Notes: generated from the letters alone by a model not told the origin. 64,000 nucleotides of DNA from Mucilaginibacter sp. OK268 (GCF_900103125.1 NZ_FNJV01000016.1:1-64000), one strand, 5' to 3'. Positions 45,528-53,600 are shown, counted from the stretch's first letter. A program made the numbers and translations.

Positions 45528-45932
45528 ATGGAAACTACTCAATCACAACCTGCAACTACAAAAAACAGTAAAGCATCATTTATTACCGGTACCGTTATCA
45601 GTGTACTTTGTATATTATTCCTGCTATTTGACGCGATAGGCAAAATAGTACTCGAAAAGCACGCCGTTAGCGCCTCCGCTAAATTAGGCTGGGTCGAGAC
45701 CACCTTACCGGGGATGGGAATTACTTTATTGATCTCCACCATACTGTACACCATTCCAAAGACCAAAATATTAGGAGCAATTCTGCTTACCGCTTATCTT
45801 GGTGGAGCTACCGCTACCATGGTGCGCGTTGGGTTACCATTTTACTTTTCAGTAGTATTTGGCATACTGGTTTGGGCAGGCGCTTACCTGACCAATAGTA
45901 AATTGCGCGACCTGCTGCCTTTGGTTAAATAA
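45528..45932 (+). CDS. DoxX-like membrane protein
   Basis: 134 residues with four membrane segments, typical of DoxX-like proteins: SFITGTVISVLCILFLLFDA, LPGMGITLLISTILYTIPK, ILLTAYLGGATATMVRVGLP and PFYFSVVFGILVWAGAYL. Family members include subunits of quinol oxidase-like systems, but most have no known role. It stands alone between two non-coding stretches and is not linked to the downstream ArsR-MFS unit. Confidence 0.85.
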   Translation: METTQSQPATTKNSKASFITGTVISVLCILFLLFDAIGKIVLEKHAVSASAKLGWVETTLPGMGITLLISTILYTIPKTKILGAILLTAYLGGATATMVRVGLPFYFSVVFGILVWAGAYLTNSKLRDLLPLVK

Positions 45933-45965
45933 GTTGGCGGATACTAAATTTATTTAAAAACAGGG

Positions 45966-46040
45966 TGTCACCCTGAGCTCCGTCGAAGGGGAGAGCGCAG
46001 AAGCCCGCCCACCATGCTTCGACGGAGCTCAGCATGACAT
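45966..46040. repeat. TGTCACCCTGAGCTCCGTCG...palindrome
   Basis: Inverted arms CCTGAGCTCCGTCGAAGG and TTCGACGGAGCTCAGCATGA, related to the left arm at 26817. It lies between DoxX and the 99-bp element. Confidence 0.75.
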
Positions 46041-46114
46041 CCTTTTGAACGATGTCCAATCATGGACCACTATGCCGACCAAACGGGGCCATTTTACTTA
46101 TAAAGTGGGTTTAC

Positions 46115-46213
46115 ATGGTTTACACTTTTCATGGTTAACATTTTCGTATACAATTGATAATCAAATAATTAATTTATTTTACCATCAAAATGTGGGTTTA
46201 CAGTGTAAACCAT
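46115..46213. repeat. 99-bp dispersed element with 12-bp terminal inverted repeats, copy 2
   Basis: Ends ATGGTTTACACT (46115-46126) and AGTGTAAACCAT (46202-46213), the same termini and total length as 3192-3290. The interior keeps ATTGATAATCAA and ATTAATTTA. It is upstream of the ArsR operator. The wider gap 45933-46338 has no gene. Confidence 0.8.
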
Positions 46214-46242
46214 AATTAGCTTGCTGTTACTTAAATGACATA

Positions 46243-46274
46243 ATTAATACATAGAAACATTTCTATGTATTAAT
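46243..46274. promoter_or_regulatory. Palindromic operator in front of the ArsR gene
   Basis: ATTAATACATAGAAA and TTTCTATGTATTAAT form 15-bp perfect arms around a 2-bp centre. It overlaps the region where a -33 box would lie for the TACCTTTG (46285-46292) promoter, the position expected of an autorepressor site. Confidence 0.7.
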
Positions 46275-46284
46275 ATTTTTTATT

Positions 46285-46292
46285 TACCTTTG
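46285..46292 (+). promoter_or_regulatory. -7 promoter element TACCTTTG
   Basis: Matches TAnnTTTG, 46 nt before the ArsR start and directly after the palindrome. Confidence 0.5.
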
Positions 46293-46338
46293 TATCGTAC
46301 AAAGATCATAGGTTAACGAATATGATCGACCGGAAATA

Positions 46339-46614
46339 ATGGACAATAAAAAAATAGAAAAAATATCCAGGGCATTGAGCGATGCTAACCGGATAGCTAT
46401 TTTACAACAATTTAAAAAGAAGAAGGACTGCCTGTATTGCGCCGAGGTAAATGATCTGCTGGATCTTACCCAGCCTTCTGTTTCCCATCACCTGAAACAA
46501 CTGGTTGATGCTGAATTATTGTTGCCCCAAAAAGAAGGCCGCAACTTGAAATACGTACTGAATCAGCAGGTCTTGGACGAGTATATAGCCTGCCTGACCG
46601 AATTGAAAGATTAA
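46339..46614 (+). CDS. ArsR-family transcriptional repressor
   Basis: 91 residues of winged-helix type. The core is ISRALSDANRIAILQQFKKK, a helix-turn-helix LDLTQPSVSHHLKQLVDAEL and a wing PQKEGRNLKYVLNQQ. The pair CLYC near the N-terminal part of the fold (KKKDCLYCAEV) could bind a metal or act as a thiol switch, but this is not the ELCVCD metal motif. A perfect palindrome upstream is its likely operator. It precedes an MFS exporter by 76 nt and probably controls it, as is common for ArsR-MFS pairs. Confidence 0.9.
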   Translation: MDNKKIEKISRALSDANRIAILQQFKKKKDCLYCAEVNDLLDLTQPSVSHHLKQLVDAELLLPQKEGRNLKYVLNQQVLDEYIACLTELKD

Positions 46615-46690
46615 CCCCCTCTTCCCAAAAAGAAGAGGTTTATTTTGACCTTATACATCGAAATATTTGAATATTTAAATACTAAAATCT

Positions 46691-47893
46691 ATGAAAAAAT
46701 CTATCTATATCATGGCCCTTGGGGCATTCGGCATCATTACCACCGAATTTGGGGTTATCGGCATACTGCCTATGCTGGTAAAGGAGTTTCATATCTCCAT
46801 TGATACGGCAGGTTGGTTGTTAAGCGCTTTTGCCTTGACCGTTGCCCTGGCCGGACCATTTACCAATATGCTTACCGCAAAAATGAACCGCAAAACCATC
46901 ATGTGCCTGGTACTGGGGATTTTTGTGATATCCAACCTGCTTTCGGCAATAGCGCCGAATTTTACGGTGCTGATGATAGCGCGTATTTTACCGGCCTTCT
47001 TGCACCCGGTGTTCTGGGCTGTATCTATGACGGCTGCCTCCAAACAGGCCGGACCAAAAGATGCGCCAAAGGCTATCGCCATAGTAATGGCCGGCTTAAG
47101 CGTAGCTACCGTATTGGGTGTACCCTTAACTACCTATATAGCCGATCTGTTTAGCTGGAGGGCTTCATTTGTTTTATCCGCCTTAATTAACCTGTTAGCC
47201 TTTGGCGCGCTGGCCTTATTTGTGCCATCTATGCCGGTTAACGAAGCTGATGCAAGTCCTAAAAGTCAGGTACAACTTTTGGGCAAATTACATATATGGG
47301 TAAAACTCTTAACCGCGACCATTATATTGGCCGGTATGTTTGCCACCTACGGTTACCTGGCCGAATACCTCAACAAGGTTTCGCACATGAACGGTATGCA
47401 AATTAGTATGATGTTACTGGTATTTGGTGGTACAGGTATCATTGGTAACTGGCTTACAGGTATTGCGCTCAGTAAGAATATAATGGTTACCAGTCGCTTA
47501 TTTTTATTAGCATTGGTCGTAATGCATGCGCTGGCTTACCAGTTTGGTGGATTGTTTATCCCAATGGTGATCATTTTATCCGTATGGGGTTTGGTACATA
47601 CCGGGGGCTTCTTAGTAGCCAATTTACTGGTTATCGATGGTATACACGGCACCGCGCTTGATTTCATCAACAGCCTGCTGCCCTCTTTTTTTAATGCAGG
47701 TATTACAGTAGGCACTTTGCTGGGAGGCTTTGTTATTGCCCATTATGGCATCCACCAGGTGATCTGGATGACCATTCCCCTGTTAATACTATCCCTTGGC
47801 TTGACTTTTATTAAACAAAACGAAAAAGAAAAGGCTACCGAAAATGTAACAGCAGAAATTGCAGAACCCGTAGAGGCTCCTGTTTTTGAATAA
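46691..47893 (+). CDS. MFS efflux transporter (DHA1 type)
   Basis: 400 residues with 12 predicted membrane helices. It has the DHA1-type pattern MALGAFGIITTEFGVIGILP, the motif A-like TAKMNRKTIMCL loop after helix 2, and SMTAASKQAGPKDAPKAIAI. The family exports sugars, arabinose or drugs across the inner membrane. Placement behind an ArsR repressor suggests an inducible export system. A terminator-like stem lies downstream between this gene and the convergent YdeI gene. Confidence 0.88.
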   Translation: MKKSIYIMALGAFGIITTEFGVIGILPMLVKEFHISIDTAGWLLSAFALTVALAGPFTNMLTAKMNRKTIMCLVLGIFVISNLLSAIAPNFTVLMIARILPAFLHPVFWAVSMTAASKQAGPKDAPKAIAIVMAGLSVATVLGVPLTTYIADLFSWRASFVLSALINLLAFGALALFVPSMPVNEADASPKSQVQLLGKLHIWVKLLTATIILAGMFATYGYLAEYLNKVSHMNGMQISMMLLVFGGTGIIGNWLTGIALSKNIMVTSRLFLLALVVMHALAYQFGGLFIPMVIILSVWGLVHTGGFLVANLLVIDGIHGTALDFINSLLPSFFNAGITVGTLLGGFVIAHYGIHQVIWMTIPLLILSLGLTFIKQNEKEKATENVTAEIAEPVEAPVFE

Positions 47894-47912
47894 TATCTTA
47901 CCTGATAATTAT

Positions 47913-47952
47913 AAAAAAGGGCCACAGGCGTATTGCTTGTGACCCTTTTTAT
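47913..47952. terminator. Bidirectional terminator
   Basis: AAAAAAGGGCCACAGG...TGTGACCCTTTTT has a stem flanked by A and T runs, so it can end both the MFS and the YdeI transcripts. Confidence 0.75.
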
Positions 47953-47957
47953 TTTGA

Positions 47958-48536
47958 TTAGCTTAATTGTTTTGGCTTTTTATTTTGGGCCGCGGATTCA
48001 ACAACCTGATGGAGCCTTAACTTCCTGGTCTCCGGGCGCTTCGCCAGCACCAGCCACTGCAGGATCCGCTTTTTATCAGAGCGGCTCAATCCTAAAAAGT
48101 AGACTTTAGCAACAGGTTTCTTATCAAATTCTTTTTCCAGATCAGGCGGAATGATCAGCTCTTCCACTTCATCCAAAATCGACCAATAGCCATTGTTTTT
48201 GGCAGCTTCAATACTATCAAAACCAGCTTTGGCCATCAGTCCCTCCTTAATAAACCTTTCTACTTTTTCTTTATTGATCTTGCTCCAAACACTTTTAGGT
48301 TTTCGTTTGCTGAACGACTGCATATAACTTTCCTCATCAAATGATCGGGCCAGGCTATCGATCCAACCATAGCAAAGCGCTTCCTCAACCGCCTCGTCAT
48401 GATTGATGCCCTTGCCTCCAGCGCTCTTTTTTGAGCATATCACCCATATGGTTTCGCCGCTATCATGATTTTCATGCAGCCATTTCCGCCATTGCTGCCG
48501 GCTTTCGGGCGAAATTGTGTTTACTTCCTTTGCCAT
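47958..48536 (-). CDS. YdeI/OmpD-associated family protein
   Basis: 192 residues; N-terminal WRKWLHENHDSGETIWVICS, then YGWIDSLARSFDEESYMQSF, RKPKSVWSKINKEKVERFI and a basic C-terminus. This is the full-length YdeI type, distinct from the DUF1905-containing member at 10979. The biochemical role is unknown. It starts 6 nt after the VOC gene end and is likely co-transcribed with it. Confidence 0.85.
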   Translation of the reverse strand: MAKEVNTISPESRQQWRKWLHENHDSGETIWVICSKKSAGGKGINHDEAVEEALCYGWIDSLARSFDEESYMQSFSKRKPKSVWSKINKEKVERFIKEGLMAKAGFDSIEAAKNNGYWSILDEVEELIIPPDLEKEFDKKPVAKVYFLGLSRSDKKRILQWLVLAKRPETRKLRLHQVVESAAQNKKPKQLS

Positions 48537-48542
48537 TTGGAG

Positions 48543-48977
48543 TTATGCTTTATTAATAGCACCCAGAATCTCCAGGTAATGCGGATTATACATGATACCC
48601 AAAACATTGCCAAACGGATCAACTACCGAGGCGGTAACAAAACCGGCGTCCCCGCGCTTAGTGATCGGTTCGTACTCTTTGGCACCCATAATTATTAGCT
48701 TTTTAAATACAGCCTCAATATCATCAACATGCCAAAAGGCAATGGCGCCGCCAGGACCAGTAGCAGCTACTTTGGGTGCGTATTTACGATCGATAAAACC
48801 CAATTCATGCTCATAATCACCAATGCGAAACTCAATGTATGCTGGGTTACCCGTGGGCGGAAAAGCAAAATAGGCATCGATACCCAGGAGCTCGGCATAC
48901 CATTTTTTCGCGGCGGTCAGGTCGTCAGCAAAAAAGCAGGTGGTAGCAAGCCCCCTTAATGTTTGTGTTGCAGTCAT
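48543..48977 (-). CDS. VOC (glyoxalase/bleomycin-resistance) family protein
   Basis: 144 residues with two beta-alpha-beta-beta-beta modules: TTCFFADDLTAAKKWYAELL, IEFRIGDYEHELGFIDRK, GAIAFWHVDDIEAVFKKLI and SVVDPFGNVLGIMYNPHYLE. Function cannot be assigned beyond the vicinal-oxygen-chelate fold. A truncated relative lies 140 nt upstream at 49112-49318. Confidence 0.85.
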   Translation of the reverse strand: MTATQTLRGLATTCFFADDLTAAKKWYAELLGIDAYFAFPPTGNPAYIEFRIGDYEHELGFIDRKYAPKVAATGPGGAIAFWHVDDIEAVFKKLIIMGAKEYEPITKRGDAGFVTASVVDPFGNVLGIMYNPHYLEILGAINKA

Positions 48978-49111
48978 TTAATGTGTTTTAAGGTTAATAA
49001 TAACCAAAGCTAAAAAAGCAAACGGCAACGCTATGGCAAGAGCCTGGTTTATTCGCTTTTGCTTGAAAAAAGATGTTTTACGCATATTACCTGGCAACAA
49101 ATTCCTGGCAA

Positions 49112-49318
49112 TTATGCAGCCTCGCTCATTTTATATACAGATGAGCTTTCTTCGCCATTATCGCTAATACAAAATTCTATATAATCCGTTTTTCCGGCAG
49201 GTAGAGAAGTGAAGTAAGCGTCGATACCCAGCAGCTCCGCATAACATTTCGACGCTGCCATGTCATCTGCTAAAAAGCAGATGTTGGCGAGTGTTGGTAA
49301 TGTATGTTTTGCGGCCAT
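49112..49318 (-). pseudogene. Truncated VOC-family gene copy
   Basis: About 68 residues that align with the first half of the VOC protein at 48543: PTLANICFLADDMAASKCYAELLG against LATTCFFADDLTAAKKWYAE, then TDYIEFCISDNGEESSSVYK. The reading frame ends there, so the second module is missing. It looks like a decayed duplicate, not a functional gene. I place the start at 49318; a start at 49348 would only add unrelated residues. Confidence 0.65.
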
Positions 49319-49570
49319 TTTGTTGGTTATTGATTTATTAATAACCAAAGTTAAAACCAGCTACTGACAACCCTATGTCAGCAGGATTTTACTTTATTTT
49401 ACAAACATTAAAAGAATTGATTTGTACTTCTTTATTTCTTAACTATTTCAAACCCGTCCCCCTCAAAAACCCGTTCTCATCCAGCCAGTTGCGGTACCAG
49501 TCCTCAGATCCCACATCTGATAGTCCTTAATTTATTATGCATGCATAACATCCACTTGGAAACAATTACT

Positions 49571-49578
49571 AAATTTGT
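49571..49578 (+). promoter_or_regulatory. -7 promoter element TAAATTTG for icmF
   Basis: TAnnTTTG, 22 nt before the ATG. No -33 box at the usual spacing is visible. Confidence 0.4.
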
Positions 49579-49599
49579 GTTGACCAATCATCTATCTTC

Positions 49600-52500
49600 A
49601 TGGAAAGCATTGCCCCATATCAATCCCGGTACAAGATCCGTTTTGTAACAGCGGCTTCGCTGTTTGACGGACATGATGCTACTATCAACATCATGCGCCG
49701 GATACTACAAAGCAGCGGTGCCGAGGTAATACACCTGGGCCATAACCGCTCGGTTGATGAAGTAGTGAACTGTGCCATACAGGAGGATGTACAGGGCATC
49801 GCGCTTACCAGCTATCAGGGTGGTCACCTGGAATATTTTAAATACATGCATGATCTGCTGGCCGAACGCGGCGCGGGTCATATCAAAATATTTGGCGGGG
49901 GTGGGGGTGTGTTCCTACCACAGGAGATCGAAGAACTACAAGCTTACGGTATCAGCCGTATCTACTCACCCGATGATGGTCGTACCATGGGTTTGCAGGG
50001 CATGATCAATGATATGCTGCAGCAATGCGATTTCCCTACGGTTACCCATCTCAATGGCGAAATGGACCACCTGCCAGAAAAAGACGCGGGCGCTATTGCC
50101 AGGCTGATCAGTATGGCGGAGAATATCCCACCCAAACCCTCCCCGGAAGGGAGGGCTTTTGAAAAGCAAGGAGGACAAAAAGTCTCCCCCCTCGGGGGAG
50201 ATTTAGAGGGGGTTGTCCTCGGCATCACCGGCACCGGTGGCTCGGGCAAATCGTCATTGGTAGATGAAATTGTGCGCCGTTTTTTGATGGCTACGGATAA
50301 AACACTGGCCATTATTTCGGTTGATCCATCTAAACGTAAAACAGGCGGTGCCCTTTTGGGCGATAGGATCCGCATGAATGCTATTAACAACCCGCGGGTA
50401 TACATGCGCTCGTTGGCTACGCGACAGGCCAACCTGGCGCTATCTAAACACGTGCAGGAGAGTATAGATATCTGCAAGGCGGCAGGTTTCGATCTGATCA
50501 TTGTGGAAACCTCGGGTATTGGTCAGTCAGACACCATGATCACCGATTATTGCGATGTGTCTTTATATGTAATGACCCCAGAATTTGGCGCAGCCACCCA
50601 GCTGGAAAAGATCGATATGCTGGATTTTGCCGACCTGGTAGCCCTTAACAAATATGATAAACGCGGCGCCCTCGATGCCATCCGCGATGTACGCAAGCAA
50701 TATAAACGCAACCATCAACTCTTCAACGCCAAGGATGATGACCTGCCTGTATATGGCACCATGGCCTCACAGTTTAATGACCCAGGGATGAACACGCTGT
50801 TCGCCGCTATCATGAAGACCATCAAGGCGAAAACCGGGACCGATCTGTTAGCCGGTGCGGGGAGCCAGTTACCCGGTTTAGGGGAAGAATCCGAAAAGGT
50901 TTACATTATCCCGCCAGATCGTAACCGCTACCTGGCCGAAATTGCCGAAAGCAGCAAGGCCTATGACGATTGGGTAAATGAACAATGTAAAATCGCCCAG
51001 CAGTTGTTCCAGGTAAAAGGGGTGATGGAGCTTGGTGAGATGCTGGAGCAAGGAACAAGGAGCAAGGACAAAAATCAGCAAGGCAAAGGCCCCTCTTTTG
51101 GAGAGGGTTATTCGCAATCAGTTATTTCGGGTGCTCATGAGGTGCTTCGCAGTTTAGGTGAGGTATATGCTCATTTGGAAGCTCAACTTCACCCCGAATG
51201 TAAACGCCTGCTTAAAGAATGGCCCGAAACAGTTAAGAAATATAAGGCGGAGAACTTTATTTATAAGGTACGTGATAAAGAGATCAAACAGCCTTTGTAT
51301 TATACTTCGCTCTCTCAATTGCAGATCCCAAAGATCGCTTTACCCCGGTACGAAGCCTGGGGCGATGTGCTGCGCTGGTTGCTTACCGAGAACGTGCCTG
51401 GCGAGTTCCCTTACGCGGCGGGTGTGTTTCCGCTGAAACGTGAGGGTGAAGACCCAACCCGCATGTTTGCCGGCGAAGGCGGCCCCGAACGCACCAACAA
51501 ACGTTTCCATTATGTATCGCTTGGTCAGCCGGCACACCGGTTATCCACCGCGTTTGATTCGGTTACCCTGTATGGGGAGGATCCGCACGTACGACCTGAT
51601 ATCTACGGCAAAATTGGTAATTCAGGTGTGAGCATTGCCACATTGGATGATGCCAAAAAACTATACTCGGGGTTTGACCTCTGTGCCGCGTCTACCTCCG
51701 TATCCATGACCATCAACGGACCAGCTCCCATGCTGCTCGGCTTCTTCATGAATACGGCTATTGATCAGCAATGCGAAAAATATATCAAAGAACATGGTTT
51801 AGAGCATCTGGTAGAAACCAAATTTAAGGAGCTGTATGATGATAAGGGGCTGGGGAGACCCCAATATAACCCCTCCCAGCCTCCCCAAGGGGGAGGAGCA
51901 AAAAATCAGCGTGAAAAGAAAGTCCTCCCTCTCGGGGAGGATTACTCGCAATCAGATGCTGTGGGTGCTCGTGAGGTGCTTCGCAGTTTAGGAGGGATTC
52001 TTCCCGCCGGCAACAGTGGCCTAGGCCTTATGCTTCTTGGCCTTACCGGTGATCAGGTGCTTCCCGCTGATGTTTATGAAAAAATAAAGGCCTACGCGAT
52101 ATCTACTGTTCGCGGTACAGTGCAGGCTGATATTTTGAAGGAAGATCAGGCGCAGAATACCTGCATTTTCTCAACCGAATTTGCGCTCCGCATGATGGGC
52201 GATATGCAGCAATATTTTATCAGGGAGAAAGTACGTAACTTTTATTCCGTGTCTATATCCGGATATCACATTGCCGAGGCCGGGGCCAATCCTATCACCC
52301 AGCTGGCTTTTACTCTATCCAACGGGTTTACTTACGTAGAATATTACCTGAGCCGGGGTATGCATATCGACGATTTCGCGCCCAACCTGTCATTCTTTTT
52401 CAGTAATGGTATCGATCCGGAATATTCGGTGATCGGTCGTGTAGCACGGCGCATCTGGGCCAAGGCCATCAAAAATAAATACAAAGGGAACGATCGTTCA

Positions 52501-53211
52501 CAAAAACTCAAATATCATATCCAGACCAGCGGGCGATCATTGCATGCCCAGGAGATCGATTTTAATGATATCCGTACTACGTTACAGGCGCTTTATGCCA
52601 TTTATGATAACTGCAATTCGCTACATACCAATGCTTATGACGAAGCTGTTACCACTCCTACCGAAGAATCTGTTAGGCGGGCGATGGCCATACAGCTCAT
52701 CATTAACCGGGAGTTGGGCCTTGCCAAAAATGAGAACCCTATTCAAGGCGCTTTCATCATCGATGAGCTCACTGACCTGGTAGAACAGGCTGTATTAACC
52801 GAATTTAAGGCCATTAATGATCGCGGTGGCGTATTAGGTGCTATGGAAACTATGTACCAGCGCGGCAAGATCCAGGAAGAATCATTATACTACGAAACCC
52901 TCAAACATAACGGTGAATACCCCATCATCGGTGTCAATACCTTCCTGAATAAAAAAGGCTCCCCAACTATAGTACCCTCTGAAGTGATCAGGGCTACCGA
53001 GGATGAAAAACAATACCAGATCCAAACGCTGCAGGCATTTCAGCAACGCAACCAGGAACGTATCCCCGAACTGCTCAAGACTTTGCAACATGCAGCCATT
53101 GCCGGCGACAACATTTTTGAAAGCCTGATGGAGGCCTGCAAATATTGTTCACTGGGGCAGATCAGCCATGCGCTGTACGAAGTTGGCGGACAATATCGGA
53201 GGAATATGTAA
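49600..53211 (+). CDS. icmF: Fused B12-dependent isobutyryl-CoA mutase (IcmF)
   Basis: 1203 residues in one frame. Order: B12-binding domain (about 10-160; FVTAASLFDGHDATINIM, with Asp and His of the DxHxxG region), G-protein chaperone (about 205-420; P-loop TGTGGSGKSSL near 210-220, SVDPSKRKTGGALLGDRIRM, NKYDKRG), then the mutase barrel (about 560-1203; LGLTGDQVLPADVY, RGTVQADILKEDQAQNTCIF). It interconverts isobutyryl-CoA and butyryl-CoA or related acyl-CoAs. Typical IcmF is near 1080-1100 residues; this one is about 100 longer because of three repeat-derived inserts (about residues 175-204, 484-518, 753-800) that keep the frame. Catalytic parts look intact, so it is probably functional. 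Confidence 0.92.
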   Translation: MESIAPYQSRYKIRFVTAASLFDGHDATINIMRRILQSSGAEVIHLGHNRSVDEVVNCAIQEDVQGIALTSYQGGHLEYFKYMHDLLAERGAGHIKIFGGGGGVFLPQEIEELQAYGISRIYSPDDGRTMGLQGMINDMLQQCDFPTVTHLNGEMDHLPEKDAGAIARLISMAENIPPKPSPEGRAFEKQGGQKVSPLGGDLEGVVLGITGTGGSGKSSLVDEIVRRFLMATDKTLAIISVDPSKRKTGGALLGDRIRMNAINNPRVYMRSLATRQANLALSKHVQESIDICKAAGFDLIIVETSGIGQSDTMITDYCDVSLYVMTPEFGAATQLEKIDMLDFADLVALNKYDKRGALDAIRDVRKQYKRNHQLFNAKDDDLPVYGTMASQFNDPGMNTLFAAIMKTIKAKTGTDLLAGAGSQLPGLGEESEKVYIIPPDRNRYLAEIAESSKAYDDWVNEQCKIAQQLFQVKGVMELGEMLEQGTRSKDKNQQGKGPSFGEGYSQSVISGAHEVLRSLGEVYAHLEAQLHPECKRLLKEWPETVKKYKAENFIYKVRDKEIKQPLYYTSLSQLQIPKIALPRYEAWGDVLRWLLTENVPGEFPYAAGVFPLKREGEDPTRMFAGEGGPERTNKRFHYVSLGQPAHRLSTAFDSVTLYGEDPHVRPDIYGKIGNSGVSIATLDDAKKLYSGFDLCAASTSVSMTINGPAPMLLGFFMNTAIDQQCEKYIKEHGLEHLVETKFKELYDDKGLGRPQYNPSQPPQGGGAKNQREKKVLPLGEDYSQSDAVGAREVLRSLGGILPAGNSGLGLMLLGLTGDQVLPADVYEKIKAYAISTVRGTVQADILKEDQAQNTCIFSTEFALRMMGDMQQYFIREKVRNFYSVSISGYHIAEAGANPITQLAFTLSNGFTYVEYYLSRGMHIDDFAPNLSFFFSNGIDPEYSVIGRVARRIWAKAIKNKYKGNDRSQKLKYHIQTSGRSLHAQEIDFNDIRTTLQALYAIYDNCNSLHTNAYDEAVTTPTEESVRRAMAIQLIINRELGLAKNENPIQGAFIIDELTDLVEQAVLTEFKAINDRGGVLGAMETMYQRGKIQEESLYYETLKHNGEYPIIGVNTFLNKKGSPTIVPSEVIRATEDEKQYQIQTLQAFQQRNQERIPELLKTLQHAAIAGDNIFESLMEACKYCSLGQISHALYEVGGQYRRNM
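50122..50214 (+). repeat. Palindromic repeat inserted in icmF, copy 1
   Basis: CCCTCCCCGGAAGGGAGGG and TCTCCCCCCTCGGGGGAGA hairpins, the known two-hairpin design. It lies in the linker between the B12 domain and the G-protein domain and encodes PKPSPEGRAFEKQGGQKVSP plus LGGDLEG in frame. Confidence 0.85.
51050..51155 (+). repeat. Palindromic repeat inserted in icmF, copy 2
   Basis: Contains a half unit CCCCTCTTTTGGAGAGGG followed by a tail with GGGTGCTCATGAGGTGCTTC that reappears in copy 3. It lies between the G-protein domain and the mutase part and is in frame. Confidence 0.75.
51862..51998 (+). repeat. Palindromic repeat inserted in icmF, copy 3
   Basis: CCCCTCCCAGCCTCCCCAAG and CTCCCTCTCGGGGAGG hairpins, then the tail GGGTGCTCGTGAGGTGCTTC shared with copy 2. 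It lies inside the mutase barrel region, just before LPAGNSGLGLMLLGLTGDQ, and keeps the reading frame. Confidence 0.85.
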
Positions 53212-53259
53212 TTGGATAAGCCCGTATTATTAGCCTATTAAAACTTCGAGTAATAAATA

Positions 53260-53460
53260 CTACGTAGTTTGTGGGCACACCACCGCAGGACACAGCATGT
53301 CTGGAGGAAACACACAAGGATGAGTTGGACAGCATCCATCACACACTGGTAAATGGCCAATAATAGGTCCGCCGCCCATGATTTTCCCCATTTGGCTTCT
53401 CGAAAGCATTCCTGTTGCACCAAGTTCTAAAGCCTTTGCTTTTAGTTGTAAATTTTTCAT
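53260..53460 (-). CDS. Double-glycine-leader precursor peptide, Cys/Pro-rich
   Basis: 66 residues. Residues 1-30 are a leader (MKNLQLKAKALELGATGMLS, then RSQMGKIMGG) ending in a GG cleavage site as in bacteriocin and natural-product precursors. The core, residues 31-66, has six Cys (40, 43, 44, 49, 57, 62) and eight Pro (GPIIGHLPVCDGCCPTHPCV, FPPDMLCPAVVCPQTT) and almost no Ser, so disulfides or metal binding are more likely than lanthionine rings. Cleavage and export by a peptidase-containing ABC transporter would be expected, but no such gene or modifying enzyme is adjacent. A TATATTTG promoter element lies about 40 nt upstream. Function is unknown. Confidence 0.7.
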   Translation of the reverse strand: MKNLQLKAKALELGATGMLSRSQMGKIMGGGPIIGHLPVCDGCCPTHPCVFPPDMLCPAVVCPQTT

Positions 53461-53500
53461 AAGAATAGTTTTTTAGTGGTTAAAACTCAAGGATATATAT

Positions 53501-53508
53501 CAAATATA
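53501..53508 (-). promoter_or_regulatory. -7 promoter element TATATTTG for the GG-leader peptide
   Basis: CAAATATA on the plus strand is TATATTTG on the minus strand, matching TAnnTTTG, 40 nt upstream of the peptide's ATG. The surrounding AT-rich stretch has no clear -33 box. Confidence 0.4.
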
Positions 53509-53600
53509 ATTATTATATATAATAATTAATATCTGATCCATAAAAAAGTATTTCCATTTTTAAATCGAATGCACGGTGACAAAACATAGCGCAAGAAACT

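Noticed and set aside
49600..53211. Possible frameshift or assembly error in icmF because of the odd inserts
   Set aside because: The frame is continuous across all three inserts and domain motifs continue normally after each; repeat-derived insertion explains the extra length.
53238..53423. A second minus-strand frame overlapping the GG-leader peptide
   Set aside because: It has no leader, family or composition signal, and the 53260-53460 frame has a typical leader and GG site.
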